A DNA stretch of 64,000 nt from Dendrolimus kikuchii. Its lineage: Eukaryota > Arthropoda > Insecta > Lepidoptera > Lasiocampidae. The stretch spans positions 28,340,934 through 28,404,933 of the forward strand of contig CM034388.1 of the NCBI GenBank assembly GCA_019925095.2, in the 5' to 3' direction. Positions 8,886-20,381 of the stretch are shown in pieces. The translations under genes and the position numbers were made by a program. Position 1 is the stretch's first letter; each line of letters starts with the position of its first letter. The notes under the pieces are model-generated. The model was not told the origin of the DNA. It made no database searches and worked only from the letters and a program-made list of their open reading frames with translations.

Positions 8886-9734
8886 ACATTCATTAATCTC
8901 TTCATAAATACGCGTTTATTATAGGTGTTTTTTACTTATCCATTCTTTGTCGTTTTTTATATAATGTGTCAAGTAATTTTTATTTATATAATTCGTCATT
9001 TATTCATTAGGGTTACAGTTAAGTAACACTGGATTATGTATGAGATAAAGTTATGTTTTCCATGCGTAAGGGAAAAACAGCAAGGTGTGAACAGGTGTCA
9101 AATACTTGTAATTAAAATGCTAAAGGTTAATTTAATAAACAATTAAACGTATTGGCAATAGCTATTAATTGTTTTATGGAAAAGTTTATATAATCTAATG
9201 CTTATTTTTAACTGAAGCCTTATTTAGGATATGGTTGTTAATTGGCTATTTAAGGAGAAAAATAGCTAAGAATTAATGTTTTTAATGGACCCATTAAAGA
9301 AATTATATTTTTTTTCTAATATAAAAAGCTTTGCTTGCTGCTTCGCTTGTGTAAAAGGTCATCTAAACACCGCGAATTGAGGTAGTATTATGGTAGTTCG
9401 AAAAGGAGCATTTCACTAAACAGTTGGGATTTCAAGAAAAACAATTCTTCGCTGAACATAATCTACACATTACAACTAATGTTCATATTTAACCAATATT
9501 ATACATTTTTTGGAAAAAATACTGCGTAGCAAAAATCACTTTTCAAGTTCTATTTAAAAACTCGCCTATTCCATGACTTAAAATTCATGAAAATTTGCAA
9601 CATTATGTATACTGCATTATATTATTAATGTAATCATTATGATGCAGTCATCAGAATACTGAAAATAATAATGAATTAGTTTTCGTCAGATTTGGTATAT
9701 ATTATCATACATACCCTTCAGAAATCGGGGATGA
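8886..9734. other. No recognised feature
   Basis: AT-rich sequence with no supported ORF or repeat. Confidence 0.4.
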
Positions 9735-9905
9735 ACGTTAAGGTAGAAAACACTGTCTAAATAAGTAGAGAGAGCGAGAGAGAGATAACACTTTAATGCA
9801 CACCAAAATATACAATAGCAAAAAGTAACCATATTTACAATATTTTCTAGGCAATACAATAGGCGGCCATATCGCTCAAAGTAATCTCTTCCAGCCAACC
9901 TAAAT
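9735..9905 (-). mobile_element. LINE-G 3' end
   Basis: CAATAGGCGGCCATATCGCT then AGTAATCTCTTCCAGCCAAC is the reverse of the LINE-G block. A GA-rich microsatellite lies at 9767-9786. Confidence 0.6.
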
Positions 9906-10124
9906 GAAAGAAATTTGAATCAGGCGATATAGGTGGTGCAGGAAAAAGGCAATAGATACATAAATACTCAAACTAATTTAAGAAATAAATATACAAATAC
10001 ATACATATAGGTATATACATAGTCTAATATATATATAATAATACATAACTTATTATAATAAATGTATTAGCATGATTATATTCTGTTAATCAGACATAGC
10101 TATTTGTGGACAAAGAAATAAAGT

Positions 10125-10362
10125 AGATTGCCCACAGCTCTTAGAACTTTTAAAATCTGCTGCCCCCATTAGGATTCCGCGTTATTATATCAAGCCCTTT
10201 GTACCGCCATTACGCAAAACAGCTCTTGGTTTTAACTCGCATATTCCTCGTTTATGCAGGTTATATAATAAAATTAACAGTATAGATCAGTACAGATATA
10301 CATCATGACTCCTTATTCAAATTTAAGAAATACATTGACTCAGTATTAATAAATAAAAGTTA
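10125..10362 (+). pseudogene. LINE ORF C-terminus, frameshifted
   Basis: One frame reads IRIPRYYIKPFVPPLRKTAL, then SHIPRLCRLYNKIN. After a frameshift near 10305, another frame reads HDSLFKFKKYIDSVLINKS-stop. Order and content resemble the C-terminus of insect LINE reverse transcriptase ORFs, possibly of the LINE-G lineage. No upstream domain remains. Confidence 0.5.
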
Positions 10363-10558
10363 AGTCTAGCGTTTTACCCTGATTTTTTTTGTTGTGTATT
10401 TTCTTTATATTAAGCAAGCTATGTTTGCCTGTAAGAGACTGTACATTTAGCATAAGACCATTAACATGTATATTTAATTAAGCATATCAATGTATCAGTT
10501 GTTGGCAAACTTAATCAATTAAAAAAAATATAGTGTTTTCTGAGCAAATTTCTAAATA

Positions 10559-11032
10559 CATACATATATACATACATAACTTCACGCCAGTTCCCTTGCG
10601 GGGTAGGCACGAACAACAGAGTGCCATTCAGGCTTATTCTTACACACCTCACTTGCTTCTTTGACATTCATAACTCTTGTCATGCACGCTCGTCTGTTCT
10701 TAAGGCTCCTGACATCACCCTCCTCTAGTACACGATCAATTTGATCATGGAAGGTGTGTCGTGGCCTTCCACGACTTCTGCATCCATCCACTTTTGTATT
10801 GTATATCTGTTTAGTCATTCTTTCATCATGCATTCTTTCCACATGCCCGAACCACCGGAGCATTCCTTTCCTTACCATCACCCCGACACTCTCTTTCAGA
10901 CCAACTCTCTTTCTTACTTCGGTATTACGAACGCGGTCCGCGAGCGTCACTCAGCAGATTTTGCGCAGTGCTCGCATCTCAACCGCGTTTACTCTACTTT
11001 CATGCTCTCTCTTCCATACGTGATAAGCTTCC
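10559..11032 (-). mobile_element. RTE-1, 11-bp TSD
   Basis: This 474-bp 5'-truncated copy has its TATG tail at the left. ATTTCTAAATA flanks it at 10548-10558 and 11033-11043. Confidence 0.9.
10582..10983 (-). pseudogene. RTE-1 ORF C-terminus
   Basis: About 130 codons are open on the minus strand, including MTLADRVRNTEVRKRVGLKE, GMLRWFGHVERMHDERMTKQ and CRSRGRPRHTFHDQIDRVL, ending in PARELA-stop. These residues lie downstream of the reverse transcriptase core in RTE-like LINEs, so no catalytic motif is present. Open antisense frames (10741-11040 plus) are shadows. Confidence 0.8.
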
Positions 11033-11189
11033 ATTTCTAAATATAAATAAATATAATATAAGTAGGTATAATATAAATATAATATAAGTATAAGTAGATA
11101 CACGGATAAGTTGAACTAAAAACAATATTTACAAGGTATTTACCTTATAAATATTGGAACACAAATATTTATTTATGTTCCATGAGAAT

Positions 11190-11640
11190 GTTACCGACAA
11201 ACAGCTTTGCAGTTAGGCATAGAACACTTCGTTAAAGTATCGTCGTTGTCAGTCATTTGCAGTCCACTGCTGGACGTAGGCATCCCCAAGACGGCGTCAC
11301 TACCTACCGGCGACCTTGCATAGGTCGTCGGCCCATCGGGCTGGAGGGCGTCCGACATTATGTTTACTGAGACGCGGTCTCCACTCCAGGACTCGTCTGC
11401 TCCATCGGCCATCGGTCCTGCGGCAGATGTGACCGGCCGGATATCCTCATTTCTAATTTTATCCATAAGAGAAACACCCAACATATCTCGCTCCATAGCC
11501 CGTTTAGCGACTTAGAACTAGTGGACCAATCCTGCCGTCAGTGTCTATGTCTCGCCCTCGTAGGTGAGGACGGGGAGGACGCACTGCTCGAAGATTTTTG
11601 TCTTCAAGCATTGCCGAATGGTCGACGAGACGAAGTCGTT
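11190..11640 (-). pseudogene. RTE-2 LINE ORF remnant
   Basis: The minus frame reads KTKIFEQCVLPVLTYEGET, a stop, TLTAGLVH, two more stops, then VAKRAMERDMLGVSLMDKIR. It is the same family as 43972-44400. An internal deletion joins NEDIR to sequence of another frame, and three stops interrupt the ORF. The left end has the RTE-2 CCAGCAGTGGACTGCAAATG motif in reverse. Confidence 0.7.
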
Positions 11641-11649
11641 AAAGTATGG

Positions 11650-11755
11650 TTATTATAAAATTTCTCGAAGGCCGGCAGCGCTTTCATAGCGCTCCTGATG
11701 TTGCTAACGACTTTAAGCGGTTTACCTGATTACCAGCGTTTTTTGCAATAACAAA
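11650..11755 (+). mobile_element. CR1-like LINE 3' fragment
   Basis: AAATTTCTCGAAGGCCGGCA, then TGTTGCTAACGACTTTAAGC, then an A-rich end follow the order of the CR1-like 3' region. Confidence 0.55.
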
Positions 11756-12183
11756 AAAATAATTAAATAAAAAAAACTCAACATTTCTTAAATTTTACCG
11801 TGGTGGTGATAAACGAGATGCTCTCTATGCAAAATCGCGTAATATTAAAAAGTATATATTCTCGGAAATAAAATTTCACGGGTAATTATCGCCGATGCAC
11901 GTTGCATGCTTTCGACACTATACGTGTCAACGTCATAACTCACTTGCTTAATAACACGCCGGCGGTCTGGCCGCATTATTTTTAAGCGAAGATGCGCTAC
12001 AGTGCAATATTTAAATGGCGGCTCGAGGTAAAGCATGGCGCGATCAGTGGTAGCGGATTGGCACCGCGTATGGTCCGTTACTATATCGACCGTTCATTTG
12101 CCTTACTATCGGTTAAAATTTGACATAAACTCCATATAAGTAATGTTAAAATTCAACCGATGAGCAGGCAAGTGAGTGAATCT
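11756..12183. other. No recognised feature
   Basis: No repeat or coding pattern recognised; slightly richer in CpG than its surroundings. Confidence 0.35.
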
Positions 12184-12420
12184 TATACTAATATATAAAG
12201 CTGAAGAGTTTGTTTGTTTGAACGCGCTAATCTCAGGAAGTACTGATCTGATTTGAAAAATTCTTTCAGTGTTAGATAGCCCATTTATCGAGAAAGGCTA
12301 TAGGCTATATATCATCACGCTAACACCAATAGGAGCAGAGCACCAATGAAGAATGTTTCAAAATCGGGAGGTTTTGAAAACAAATTCCACGCGGACGACG
12401 TCGCGGGCTCACCTAGTAAT
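12184..12420 (-). mobile_element. Rep-D element
   Basis: On its own strand it ends CTTTATATATTAGTATAA and contains ATTTTTCAAATCAGATCAGT, with an upstream end that carries an interrupted GACGTCGTCCGCGTGGAAT block. It is a very common lepidopteran retroposon pattern. Other copies lie at 16868, 39374, 39945 and 50034. Confidence 0.65.
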
Positions 12421-12933
12421 TAGATATAGGAAGCGGCCACTACTCCACCTGTGGCCCGCCGTGTTTTTGTTAGTGGCTCCCTGCGTACTACATGTGAGTA
12501 GTTGTACGTTGTACAATACTAGAGGTTTCCCTGTGAAATGCTAAGAAGTAATTATATCGAAATTAGGTTTTTTTATATATATAAACTTTCACTTTTATAT
12601 ATATATATAAATCTATTCTTATATATTTCGATGCGCTAAATTCGAATATGTCAGGTCAGTTGGTCTATACACCCTCCAAAAAATGTAGAGCGTGTTTTTT
12701 TTGTGGGTCGGTGTTATCTAACCGATAGTGAAAGCGGCTTGCGTGGTTTAGGAGTTAACGAATATACAGACAGACAGACGCGGAAAGCAACTTTGTTTTA
12801 TACTATATAAGGATAATGGATAGATGTATGACCACAGACGAAATAATCACTTTCAATGAGCTGGGTCGTCTGTCTGTCTATTGTGTAATCTAGTAATAAA
12901 GAAACACTGTAAAAAAATGTGTGTTTGTGCAGT
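12421..12933. other. Mostly unassigned; LINE-like end at 12590-12830
   Basis: The part with ACAGACAGACAGACGCGGAA then TTTTATACTATATAAGGAT resembles the 3' end of a short retroposon. The rest is unassigned. Confidence 0.35.
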
Positions 12934-12982
12934 TCACACGCAGTAGAAGTGAAACTTCAGAGAATGTACAGGACGCTTAGAA

Positions 12983-13081
12983 CTACCAAAAGCATCAAAT
13001 CTACCCAAACTACCTAAACTATCAAAATGACCAAAACTACCAAAACGACCTAAATGACCAAAATCACCTAAGTGACCTAAG
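12983..13081. repeat. Eleven 9-bp tandem repeats
   Basis: The units are CTACCAAAA-like (consensus NNACCWAAA), 11 in a row without an indel. On the minus strand the array reads as Phe/Leu-Gly-X tripeptides inside an open frame of 66 codons (12934-13134) that lacks an ATG. Confidence 0.85.
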
Positions 13082-13136
13082 TAAAAATTATTTAATACAA
13101 AGAATACAAAATTACCAAAATGATTAGTTAAGGGTC

Positions 13137-13422
13137 AGTTTTTTTATTGCATTAATTCAGCAGACAGGCAGATGGCCCACTTGATGGAAAGCGGTTATCA
13201 TCGCCTATCGATATTGGCAACATCAAAGGTTACAAATGCGCTGCTACTCGTAAGGGAGACTGGAACCTGGTCACGAATGTCGGAACACAACTCAAGTTTG
13301 TTATGGCGGCGTATTCTAGTCCAGGGGTGGTAGACATCCAGTCGGTCAAATACCCTACCACCTGGCTGTGGGTTGCTTTGTCGCCTCTTATGACAGGTCG
13401 CTCGGCCGCAGGAAATTTCCGC
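13137..13422 (-). mobile_element. SINE-2, 5' end missing
   Basis: It runs from the T-run and ATTGCATTAATTCAGCAG tail to CGGCCGCAGGAAAT, lacking the last 40 bp of the 5' end. Confidence 0.8.
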
Positions 13423-13762
13423 TTTTTCGTTTCAAATCACAATTAAAGAAGTTTCACTTTAAAACGTTAAATATAATTGGCTTATGGGGTAGGATCATAG
13501 AGCAGGATCCCCGCACCCTTGCCGGGCGGCCCCCGGTAGAGGGCGCGGCAACAAACGCGTGACGATTTTCTTAGCTCTGTCGGGTGAATTCTCTTGTATT
13601 TATGCAACTACAATACTATGTCTATTGATAGTAATGTGTGTAGTACCGTGTTTTACACTTTATGAAACAAATCTGCTCAATGGTGAAATGAAGAGCAAAA
13701 CATTTAGGCCATGGAAATGTTACATTTGCGTTTTTCAAAGGACACAATTTTATTTTTTTGAT
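13423..13762. other. No recognised feature
   Basis: The GC-rich strip 13505-13560 (GCCGGGCGGCCCCCGGTAGA) stands out but matches nothing I know. Confidence 0.35.
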
Positions 13763-14163
13763 GTACATACATATATACATAACTTCACGCCAGTTCCCTT
13801 GCGGGGTAGGTACGAACAACAGAGCGCCATTCAGGCTTATTCTTACACACCTCACTTGCTTCTTTGACATTCATAACTCTTGTCATGCACGCTCGTCTGT
13901 TCTTAAGGCTCCTGACATCACCTTCTGCTAGTACACGATCAATTTGATCATGGAAGGTGTGTCGTGTGGCTTCCACGACTTCTGCATCCATCCACTTTTG
14001 CATTGTATATCTGTTTAGTCATTCTTTCATCGTGCATTCTTTCCACATGCCCGAACCACCGGAGCATTCCTTTCCTTACCTTCACCCCGACACTTTCTTT
14101 CAGACCAACTCTCTTTCTTACTTCGGTATTACGAACGCGGTCCGCGAGCGTCACTCCGCAGAA
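13763..14163 (-). mobile_element. RTE-1, 5'-truncated
   Basis: The TATG tail lies at 13763-13780. The ORF is broken by a one-base change in length near 13970, where GRPRHT becomes shifted: 13785-14003 and 13948-14154 are the two frame halves. The TSD is not clear. Confidence 0.8.
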
Positions 14164-14424
14164 AAAAAAATATACTTATAGTATATCTAGGTTGAAAATT
14201 TCTAATACCGCCATAAGGCTGTCCCTCACACCGTAGCGTAACAACGCAACCGTTCATTAAGTTACGCGTTTCGGATAATTACGTACTGATAAACCAAGCA
14301 AATTGTTCGGGAATTATCTTCACTGGGCGTCTTCGTGATGGATATCATGCCTTCTCCCGAAAAGTGCATTTTTAACTGACAAACTGTCACCATAATTGCA
14401 CTGTTTTAATTGTACAGTTATTTG

Positions 14425-14690
14425 TTGGGGCCTCTGAGGTTGAGCGGGTTTATTCTTTGCCGGCCTACCTCAGTGCAACGTAGAGGCTCCGGGTTCGTTT
14501 CCTGGCATGGTAAATTACGGAAACGAGTTTTCCATTATTCCCTATGGTCTGAGTGTCTAGGAATGGCTCCAGTGTACACCGTTGTATATTACTCATAACA
14601 CAAGCGTAACTTGCTTAATTTGGGGATATAAAATGTGTGTGTTTGTCTGCCGATTATTTATTTTTAGGAATTTTGTTTTTAAATGTATTA
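14425..14690 (+). mobile_element. SINE-1
   Basis: The head has GGTTGAGCGGG and GGGTTCGTTTCC, so the B box has one substitution. The tail TGTGTGTTTGTCTGCCGATT is complete. Confidence 0.8.
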
Positions 14691-16591
14691 AATCTTAATA
14701 AGTAATAATATTAGTAATTTTTCTTATTAAGTATTTTCTTTGTTTTATTATGACGTTTAAGGAAAAATGAAACGTATATTATGTAAAATGATTTTTCGAC
14801 AGGCAATTATTTGAAGTATAGCATAATAATGTAATAAATATGTTTAATTGAGTAATGCATACATAATTTAATATAATGATTTTAGTCACTTAAGTGTTAC
14901 ACGTTGTTGCCTTTATAAGGCATGTAATCATAAAATATTAAGAAGGTTATAAACAATATAATGTACCAAACATTAGATTAACCTAACACATGTGGTACCG
15001 CCATGTAAACCTCCTTTCGACCTATTCATACTTTTCTTCGACATATTTAAATTCTCACTTCAAATATGACGTCGCCGTCCCCTTTCGCACGTCACGTCAA
15101 TCATTCATTATCATAAAATAAAATAAATAAAATTAAATCACTCCGCAGATTGTAAATAAATAAAATACCATAAAATATACCGCGCCCGCAACTCATAAAT
15201 GTGTGTATTATACAAATAACCCGCTCCGCATCATAATTGTAAAATATAATAAACATATGTAATATAAATTACTACAAATACGTACACATAAAATTAAATA
15301 CGTTAAACTATATTATAACAAATAAAGTGAAGTGGACTGAGGAGCAGAGGAGCAGCTTCGTTTCATTCCCATTAACCTGGTAAGTGCGTGCTCATTCTCA
15401 AATTCCCGTCCAAATTGTCTTACACTTCTTTTCCCGCAATATTGACACAGTTCGCTTCTCGCTAAACCCAGCGCCGCCGCACCAACATGCATGAACTACC
15501 AGAATACCACCACTACAACCAACACTATCACCATCATTAATCCCCATGTTTCTTGCAAAGTAAATAAATGTGATTGGTCAGCATAGTTAGTAAATATGTA
15601 GTGACGTTGTTAATCTTTCATATTAGTTCGATTGTTTATCCCTTGTAATAAATAGAATTCGCTTAATCCTTTAATATAATTGCCCGCATAAAATGCCATT
15701 CATGTCTATGCTGACAATCTTTGTTTCTGTGTCAATAGGTAATTTGGTTTTTAAAGAATAAAAAAATGACACTGGTATATATATATATATATTTTTATTA
15801 ATTCTATCAGTTCTTTCAGTCGATATTAATTGGAATTTCGTGATAAGATTTCAATGTAGGTGTAATTTGTAACTGATATAAGTCGTCGCGTAATAAAATC
15901 ATATCCAAAAATGGTAGGGTACGGCTGGTCAATGCCAAAATTACCCGTCAATCATCGACTACTCGTCGCTCCAATTATAGTGACACGTTTAAACCAGGTC
16001 AATAATTCTTAATACGTATCAAAAATGATTCTTATCTTTGTTCAAATAAGGTTTAAAATCAATCGTTTAGATTAATAAATAGCCTGCAGTTATATCCGAA
16101 AATCACAGGTACCGAATGCATCCGTTGTTACTGTTTACTTAAAACGTTGGTTGCTAATTACTGCATCGGAGTTAACATGCTATGTTTATCTCAGTCTAGC
16201 ACCATACGAGTGAGAGAGAAGAGAACTGACGTAATATCGATAAATTGACAATGTTAAATTTTATGATACGATCTCGTGGAATTTTGCGTTGGGTGTGATA
16301 TGAGGCGAGATTATATTTCTGAAAAAATTGTTGTAGCTGTATTAATTTCTAAGAAACCAGTATAATTCTGTTCATTCATTGTGGTTAGTTGACTATAAAT
16401 AATTAAAACAGTTTATTGACCTATATTTCTGATGATGTATTTATTATTCTTGAATCAGCTGCTCGGGAATTTATAAATTAACCACCGAGTAAAACTTTAT
16501 GGAAATTTAAGAATTAGCTAGAATTTATTTTAACACTTATGGTATGAAAACTTATAAAACCATTTCTTATGGTTCCGTAATTATTTTGACT
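14691..16591. other. Longest stretch with few recognised repeats
   Basis: No transposable-element family of this window is visible for 1.9 kb except a short AT run (15777-15793). A strong-looking 5' splice-site string, CTG then GTAAGTGCG, sits at 15379/15380 after a purine-rich strip. No ORF above 60 codons is present. It is the best place to look for host regulatory or untranslated sequence. Confidence 0.4.
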
Positions 16592-16866
16592 AGTGGCCGC
16601 CCGTGGTCGAGATTCGACCATAATAATTAATTTCAATTATACGTTTGAACATTATTAAGGTTCTGTTGTCATAGACTATACTTCTATAATCACAGATTTC
16701 GTCAAGGCTACTCTGTTAATTTGACTTGAACAATAAACAAAAGAGTATATATATACGCGTGTGTGTGTCAAATACATGGTAGTGTGTGTAATGTTTTTTA
16801 TTGATTTAATGTATTTTTTATGCATAATTAAAAAAAAATTGCATTCTGCACTCATTCTCTATATCT
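16592..16866 (+). mobile_element. Rep-I
   Basis: It starts CTAGTGGCCGCCCGTGGTCG and ends near CACTCATTCTCTATAT, where a Rep-D abuts, so the last 80 bp are missing. Confidence 0.7.
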
Positions 16867-16867
16867 T

Positions 16868-17040
16868 ATCTTATACTAATATATAAAGCTGAACGGTTTG
16901 TTTGTTTAAACGCGCTAATCTCAGGAACTACTTGTCTGATTTGAAAAATTCTTTCAATGTTGGATAGCCCATTTATCGAGAAAGGCTATAAGCTATATAT
17001 CACCACGCTAAGACCAATAGGAGCGGAGCTTCATCTATAC
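16868..17040 (-). mobile_element. Rep-D
   Basis: TTATACTAATATATAAAGCT, then AACGCGCTAATCTCAGGAAC, then GACCAATAGGAGCGGAGC match the copies at 12184 and 39945. Confidence 0.65.
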
Positions 17041-17094
17041 GAATACAATTCGGTTTTTTCTTTATTGTTCTATAGTTTTTTTAAGTTAAGCAAA

Positions 17095-17402
17095 TAATGT
17101 CCCACTACTGGGCTCGGGCCTCCCATTACAGGGGGGTGGGGGCGGGGGCGGGGGGAGGGGGGGGGAGACAGTATACCCGCCACGCTTGTCCAAGGCGGCT
17201 TAGCAGGTTTGACACATCGGTTATCTCGATGTTCAGGCTGCATCACGATGTTTTCCTTCAGCGTTGTTAGCACGTGGTAATTGTAACAATATGCATATTA
17301 GGTTAGAAAACTGCCTAACTGGTGCAAGCGTTCCGGCCAGGATCGAACCCGCGCCATTCGACTTTGGAACACGTACGCTAGCCATTACGCTACCGCGGCT
17401 TT
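17095..17402 (-). mobile_element. SINE-3, tRNA-derived
   Basis: In reverse it reads GCTAGCGTACGTGTTCC, a B box GGTTCGATCCT-like block (17338-17350), and a tail GCCCAGTAGTGGGACATT. It matches the plus copy at 37938-38225. A G-tract has expanded inside it. Confidence 0.75.
17131..17165 (+). repeat. G-tract with quadruplex potential
   Basis: Runs of 6, 5, 5, 6 and 9 G are separated by single T, C or A bases. The equivalent place in the 37938 copy has only a CCCCC run on the opposite strand, so the tract grew after insertion. Confidence 0.85.
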
Positions 17403-17527
17403 TAAGCTGTCGTAATTACGGACATTTGTCGCCTCAACGGTACCCTTAATTTTGAATTGCCTGACACGCTCTTGTATAATTTTTTAAACGTAATACGAGA
17501 AATCCTAGACAATTACTAATTCATAGT

Positions 17528-17830
17528 TACTTTTTAACCGACTTCAAAAAAAAGGAGGAGGTTCTCAATTCGTCGGAATCTTTTTTTTTATGTATGTTCA
17601 CCGATTACTCCGAGATTTATGATCCGATTTACGTGATTCTTGTTTAGTTTGATGCGAAACAGTTGCCATTTGGCCCCCTAAAAAAATTTAACATAGTTTG
17701 GCCCAGTAGTTTTCATTTTACGAACATTTTTGTGTTCCCGTTTCTTGGGACCTATATTTTTTAAGGAGCGCGGCACCTTTCGTAGGTCTACCCATACATA
17801 GCTAGACACTAAAAAGTAACAAAAAAATAG
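17528..17830. mobile_element. Repeat with CCGACTTCAAA terminus
   Basis: It starts AACCGACTTCAAAAAAAAGG, a terminus very common in Lepidoptera, and continues GGAGGTTCTCAATTCG. A related element lies at 36340-36692. The class is not clear. Confidence 0.55.
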
Positions 17831-18088
17831 AAAAAACTTCGTTTAAAAAACCGACTTCAAAAACTAAAAAACCACAAATATATAAAATAACTTATTTCTA
17901 AAGCTATTGCAATTTTTTTGCTATTTGCAAAGTAAAACATAAAAATTACTATATTTTGAAAATTACTAAGCACCGACTTTAAGGTGTTTTAGATAATATA
18001 TATTAATAATAATAGCTTTAGAAATAAGTTATTTTATACTTTTTAGTTTTTTAGTGTTTGAAGTCGGTTTTCTTAAACGAAGTTTTTT
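17831..18088. mobile_element. Foldback MITE, arms about 77 bp
   Basis: The left arm (17831-17907) begins AAAAAACTTCGTTTAA and the right arm (18011-18088) is its reverse complement with few mismatches, around a 100-bp AT-rich centre. CCGACTTCAAA lies inside both arms, which ties it to the preceding element. No ORF. Confidence 0.8.
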
Positions 18089-18779
18089 ACTCTATCCAGA
18101 ATTAAATCCATAAACTTCTTAAACTTAGGTCACTAGACAAGGCGGTCCTCATAATAATAGGTAATAAATAACAGTACAATAACTAGTTGTCGCGTATTGT
18201 GCGGTGTGTTCCCTTCCTTATTTTGACAAATGTGCGCTTGGACTTATTGTGTAAGGTACGGTCTGCAAAGTAATTCATAACATGACAAGTGATAATAAAA
18301 GTTTTGAACCTTATTTGACTGAAAGTGGAAAACGCAAAATGCAAAGGATAATAACAACAACAACCATCGATTTTCGTATTTGCTTTGCGGTTCTAGTGTT
18401 ATGGTGATTAATTAGAATATATTACTCTAATGAATGATGAAATTGTGACGTGCGAATGTCATATATGTATTTTGTTTTTCGGTGAAAATGTTTGCTCATC
18501 GATGACAAACTAATTAGAGCAACTAATTTCCCTGTGTCTATTGTTTTGTAATTTAATTTACAAACATAAACAAGGATACTACGCTACGGATTAGGTGTTA
18601 CGTGTTAATTCATACATTTTCCGCCTATATTATTCCGGTTTTTGAAGAATATCTACACCATTCTTCATTGCAATTAGTTATCAGGATGGTAAATACAAGA
18701 CAAATAATCTTTCAAAATTATCACTATTTATAATTACTACTACTATTACTATACTACACTACACTATTTACACACAATA
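18089..18779. other. No recognised feature
   Basis: AT-rich; no supported ORF or family match. Confidence 0.4.
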
Positions 18780-18935
18780 TAGAATAGAATAGAATATCCT
18801 TTATTGCACACAAGAAAATAATACACATGAGTTAACAATCATATAACTAGCACAATCGGCGGTCTTATCGCTAACAGCGATATTTCTTCCAGACAATCTT
18901 CCGGAGATAATTTTACATTTCTAATAATGGGTCGG
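18780..18935 (-). mobile_element. LINE-G 3' end
   Basis: AATATCCTTTATTGCACAC then CGGCGGTCTTATCGCTAACA then TTCTTCCAGACAATCTT is the LINE-G end in reverse, with its polyadenylation signal region. Confidence 0.6.
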
Positions 18936-19231
18936 TATTCAGTGCGCAAAGTTTAAAATATATACACTTATGAATATTACATCAGAATACATATACATAC
19001 TTATATAAAAATATATGTACGTAGAGTTACATACACATACATAAGTTACTGTTTACAGATTTAGATAGTGATCTTTGAGGAGTTTATTAAAAGATGGAAG
19101 TGACTGCACTTCTGATGCTTCACAATGTTGCAGCTTGCACAGTAAAAGATTTCTGACCAAATTGCGTAGAATGTATAGGCGTCATTAGTCGCAGTACATA
19201 CTTTATAATTATATATATATATAGAGAGAGA
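18936..19231. other. Unassigned with GA microsatellite
   Basis: A (TA)n(GA)n microsatellite occupies about 19209-19238. The preceding 130 bp show no clear family. Confidence 0.4.
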
Positions 19232-19239
19232 GAGAGAGA

Positions 19240-19577
19240 AACTCTGGAGGAGAGTGTCGCGGTGAAGGTAAGGAAAGGAATGCTCCGGTGGTTCGGGTAT
19301 GAGGAAAGAATGCATGATGAAAGAATTACTAAACAGATATAAAATGCAAAAGTGGATGGATGCAGAAGTCGTGGAAGGCCACGACACACCTTCCATAATC
19401 AAATTGATCGTGTACTAGCAGAAGGTGATGTCAGGAGCCTTAAGAACAGACGAGCGTGCATGACAAGAGTTATGAATGTCAAAGAAGCAAGTGAGGTGTG
19501 TAAGAAAAAGCCTGAATGGCGCTCTGTTGTTCGTGCCTACCCCGCAAGGGAACTGGCGTGAAGTTATGTATGTGTGT
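19240..19577 (+). mobile_element. RTE-1, 5'-truncated
   Basis: It starts within the ORF (GGAGAGTGTCGCGGTGAAGG) and ends with the PARELA-stop and a degraded TATG tail. The frame is interrupted near 19338 where an in-frame stop replaces the usual IYN codons; the remainder, 19352-19561, is open. A KKKPEW variant replaces KNKPEW. Confidence 0.8.
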
Positions 19578-19584
19578 AAAAAGT

Positions 19585-19700
19585 ATGTAGTTCGTACTAT
19601 ATGTTACGTATACCACCATCGCCATTATCATCTCAATTCATTCCTGGGGTTGTCTGGAAGAGATCGCTTTTTAGCGATTTTTAGTATAATAAATTGTTAT
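19585..19700 (+). mobile_element. LINE-G 3' end
   Basis: GTAGTTCGTACTATATGTTA through GGGGTTGTCTGGAAGAGATC is repeated at 23293-23400 with about four differences, so these are sister copies or a duplication. Confidence 0.6.
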
Positions 19701-20372
19701 CTATCTGTCTACTATTTTAGAACTTCTTGTAAAACGTGTCATATAGCTAATTGTAACTTATGCACGTTAGACTAGAAAATGAAATGCAAGAAAGTGGCTT
19801 CTTACATTTTTGACTTTGATGCTTTACATGAATTTAAATAATGAACACGTGAACGTATATTGGTTCAACGGACATTGTCAATTCGAATAAATACAAAACG
19901 ATTGCAATTAATTTTGACGTAGATTTAATTACAGATGTGACAAGCCGTCTACGGGCCTTAATATCGCTATATCAAGCTAAGAAAGTAATATTTTCCTTCG
20001 TGAAGAGCTTTTTTATGGTGACCTTATTCACACGTGAATGTTTAAGTACCGTCCGCACAAAAGTTTTAGGAGGTGACCGTGTAATGTCTATGTCATGTTT
20101 AGGCTTTGTCAATCTTTACTACGCAATAAATGCCACACTTCAAATAAACAAATTTATTACTAGACATGAAAACGAATCTTTGTTTGGTTGTGATTTTTTT
20201 TTAATAATTCCCTCTACGACTCGATTGCCCGGGTTTGTTGCTGTTTTATAATTTTTGTCATTTTTATTTTTTTATATATATTTTTCTCCTCTTTTATTTT
20301 ATTTTTATTTATTTATTTCATTATTTTCAAAATTAGAAAGTCCTTACGGCTATTACATCTTTTACGTTAGAT
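19701..20372. other. No recognised feature
   Basis: A 104-codon ORF at 19937-20251 has no recognisable motif or codon bias. I treat it as chance. Confidence 0.35.
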
Positions 20373-20381
20373 TATAGTTAG

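Noticed and set aside
10741..11040. Plus-strand ORFs with SHSFIMHSFHMPEPPEHSF
   Set aside because: They are antisense to the RTE-1 ORF and occur in every minus-strand RTE-1 copy.
15777..15793. TATA-box cluster
   Set aside because: A simple (AT)n run with no other promoter signal.
19937..20251. 104-codon ORF
   Set aside because: No recognisable motif or signal; it ends in a T-rich low-complexity strip.
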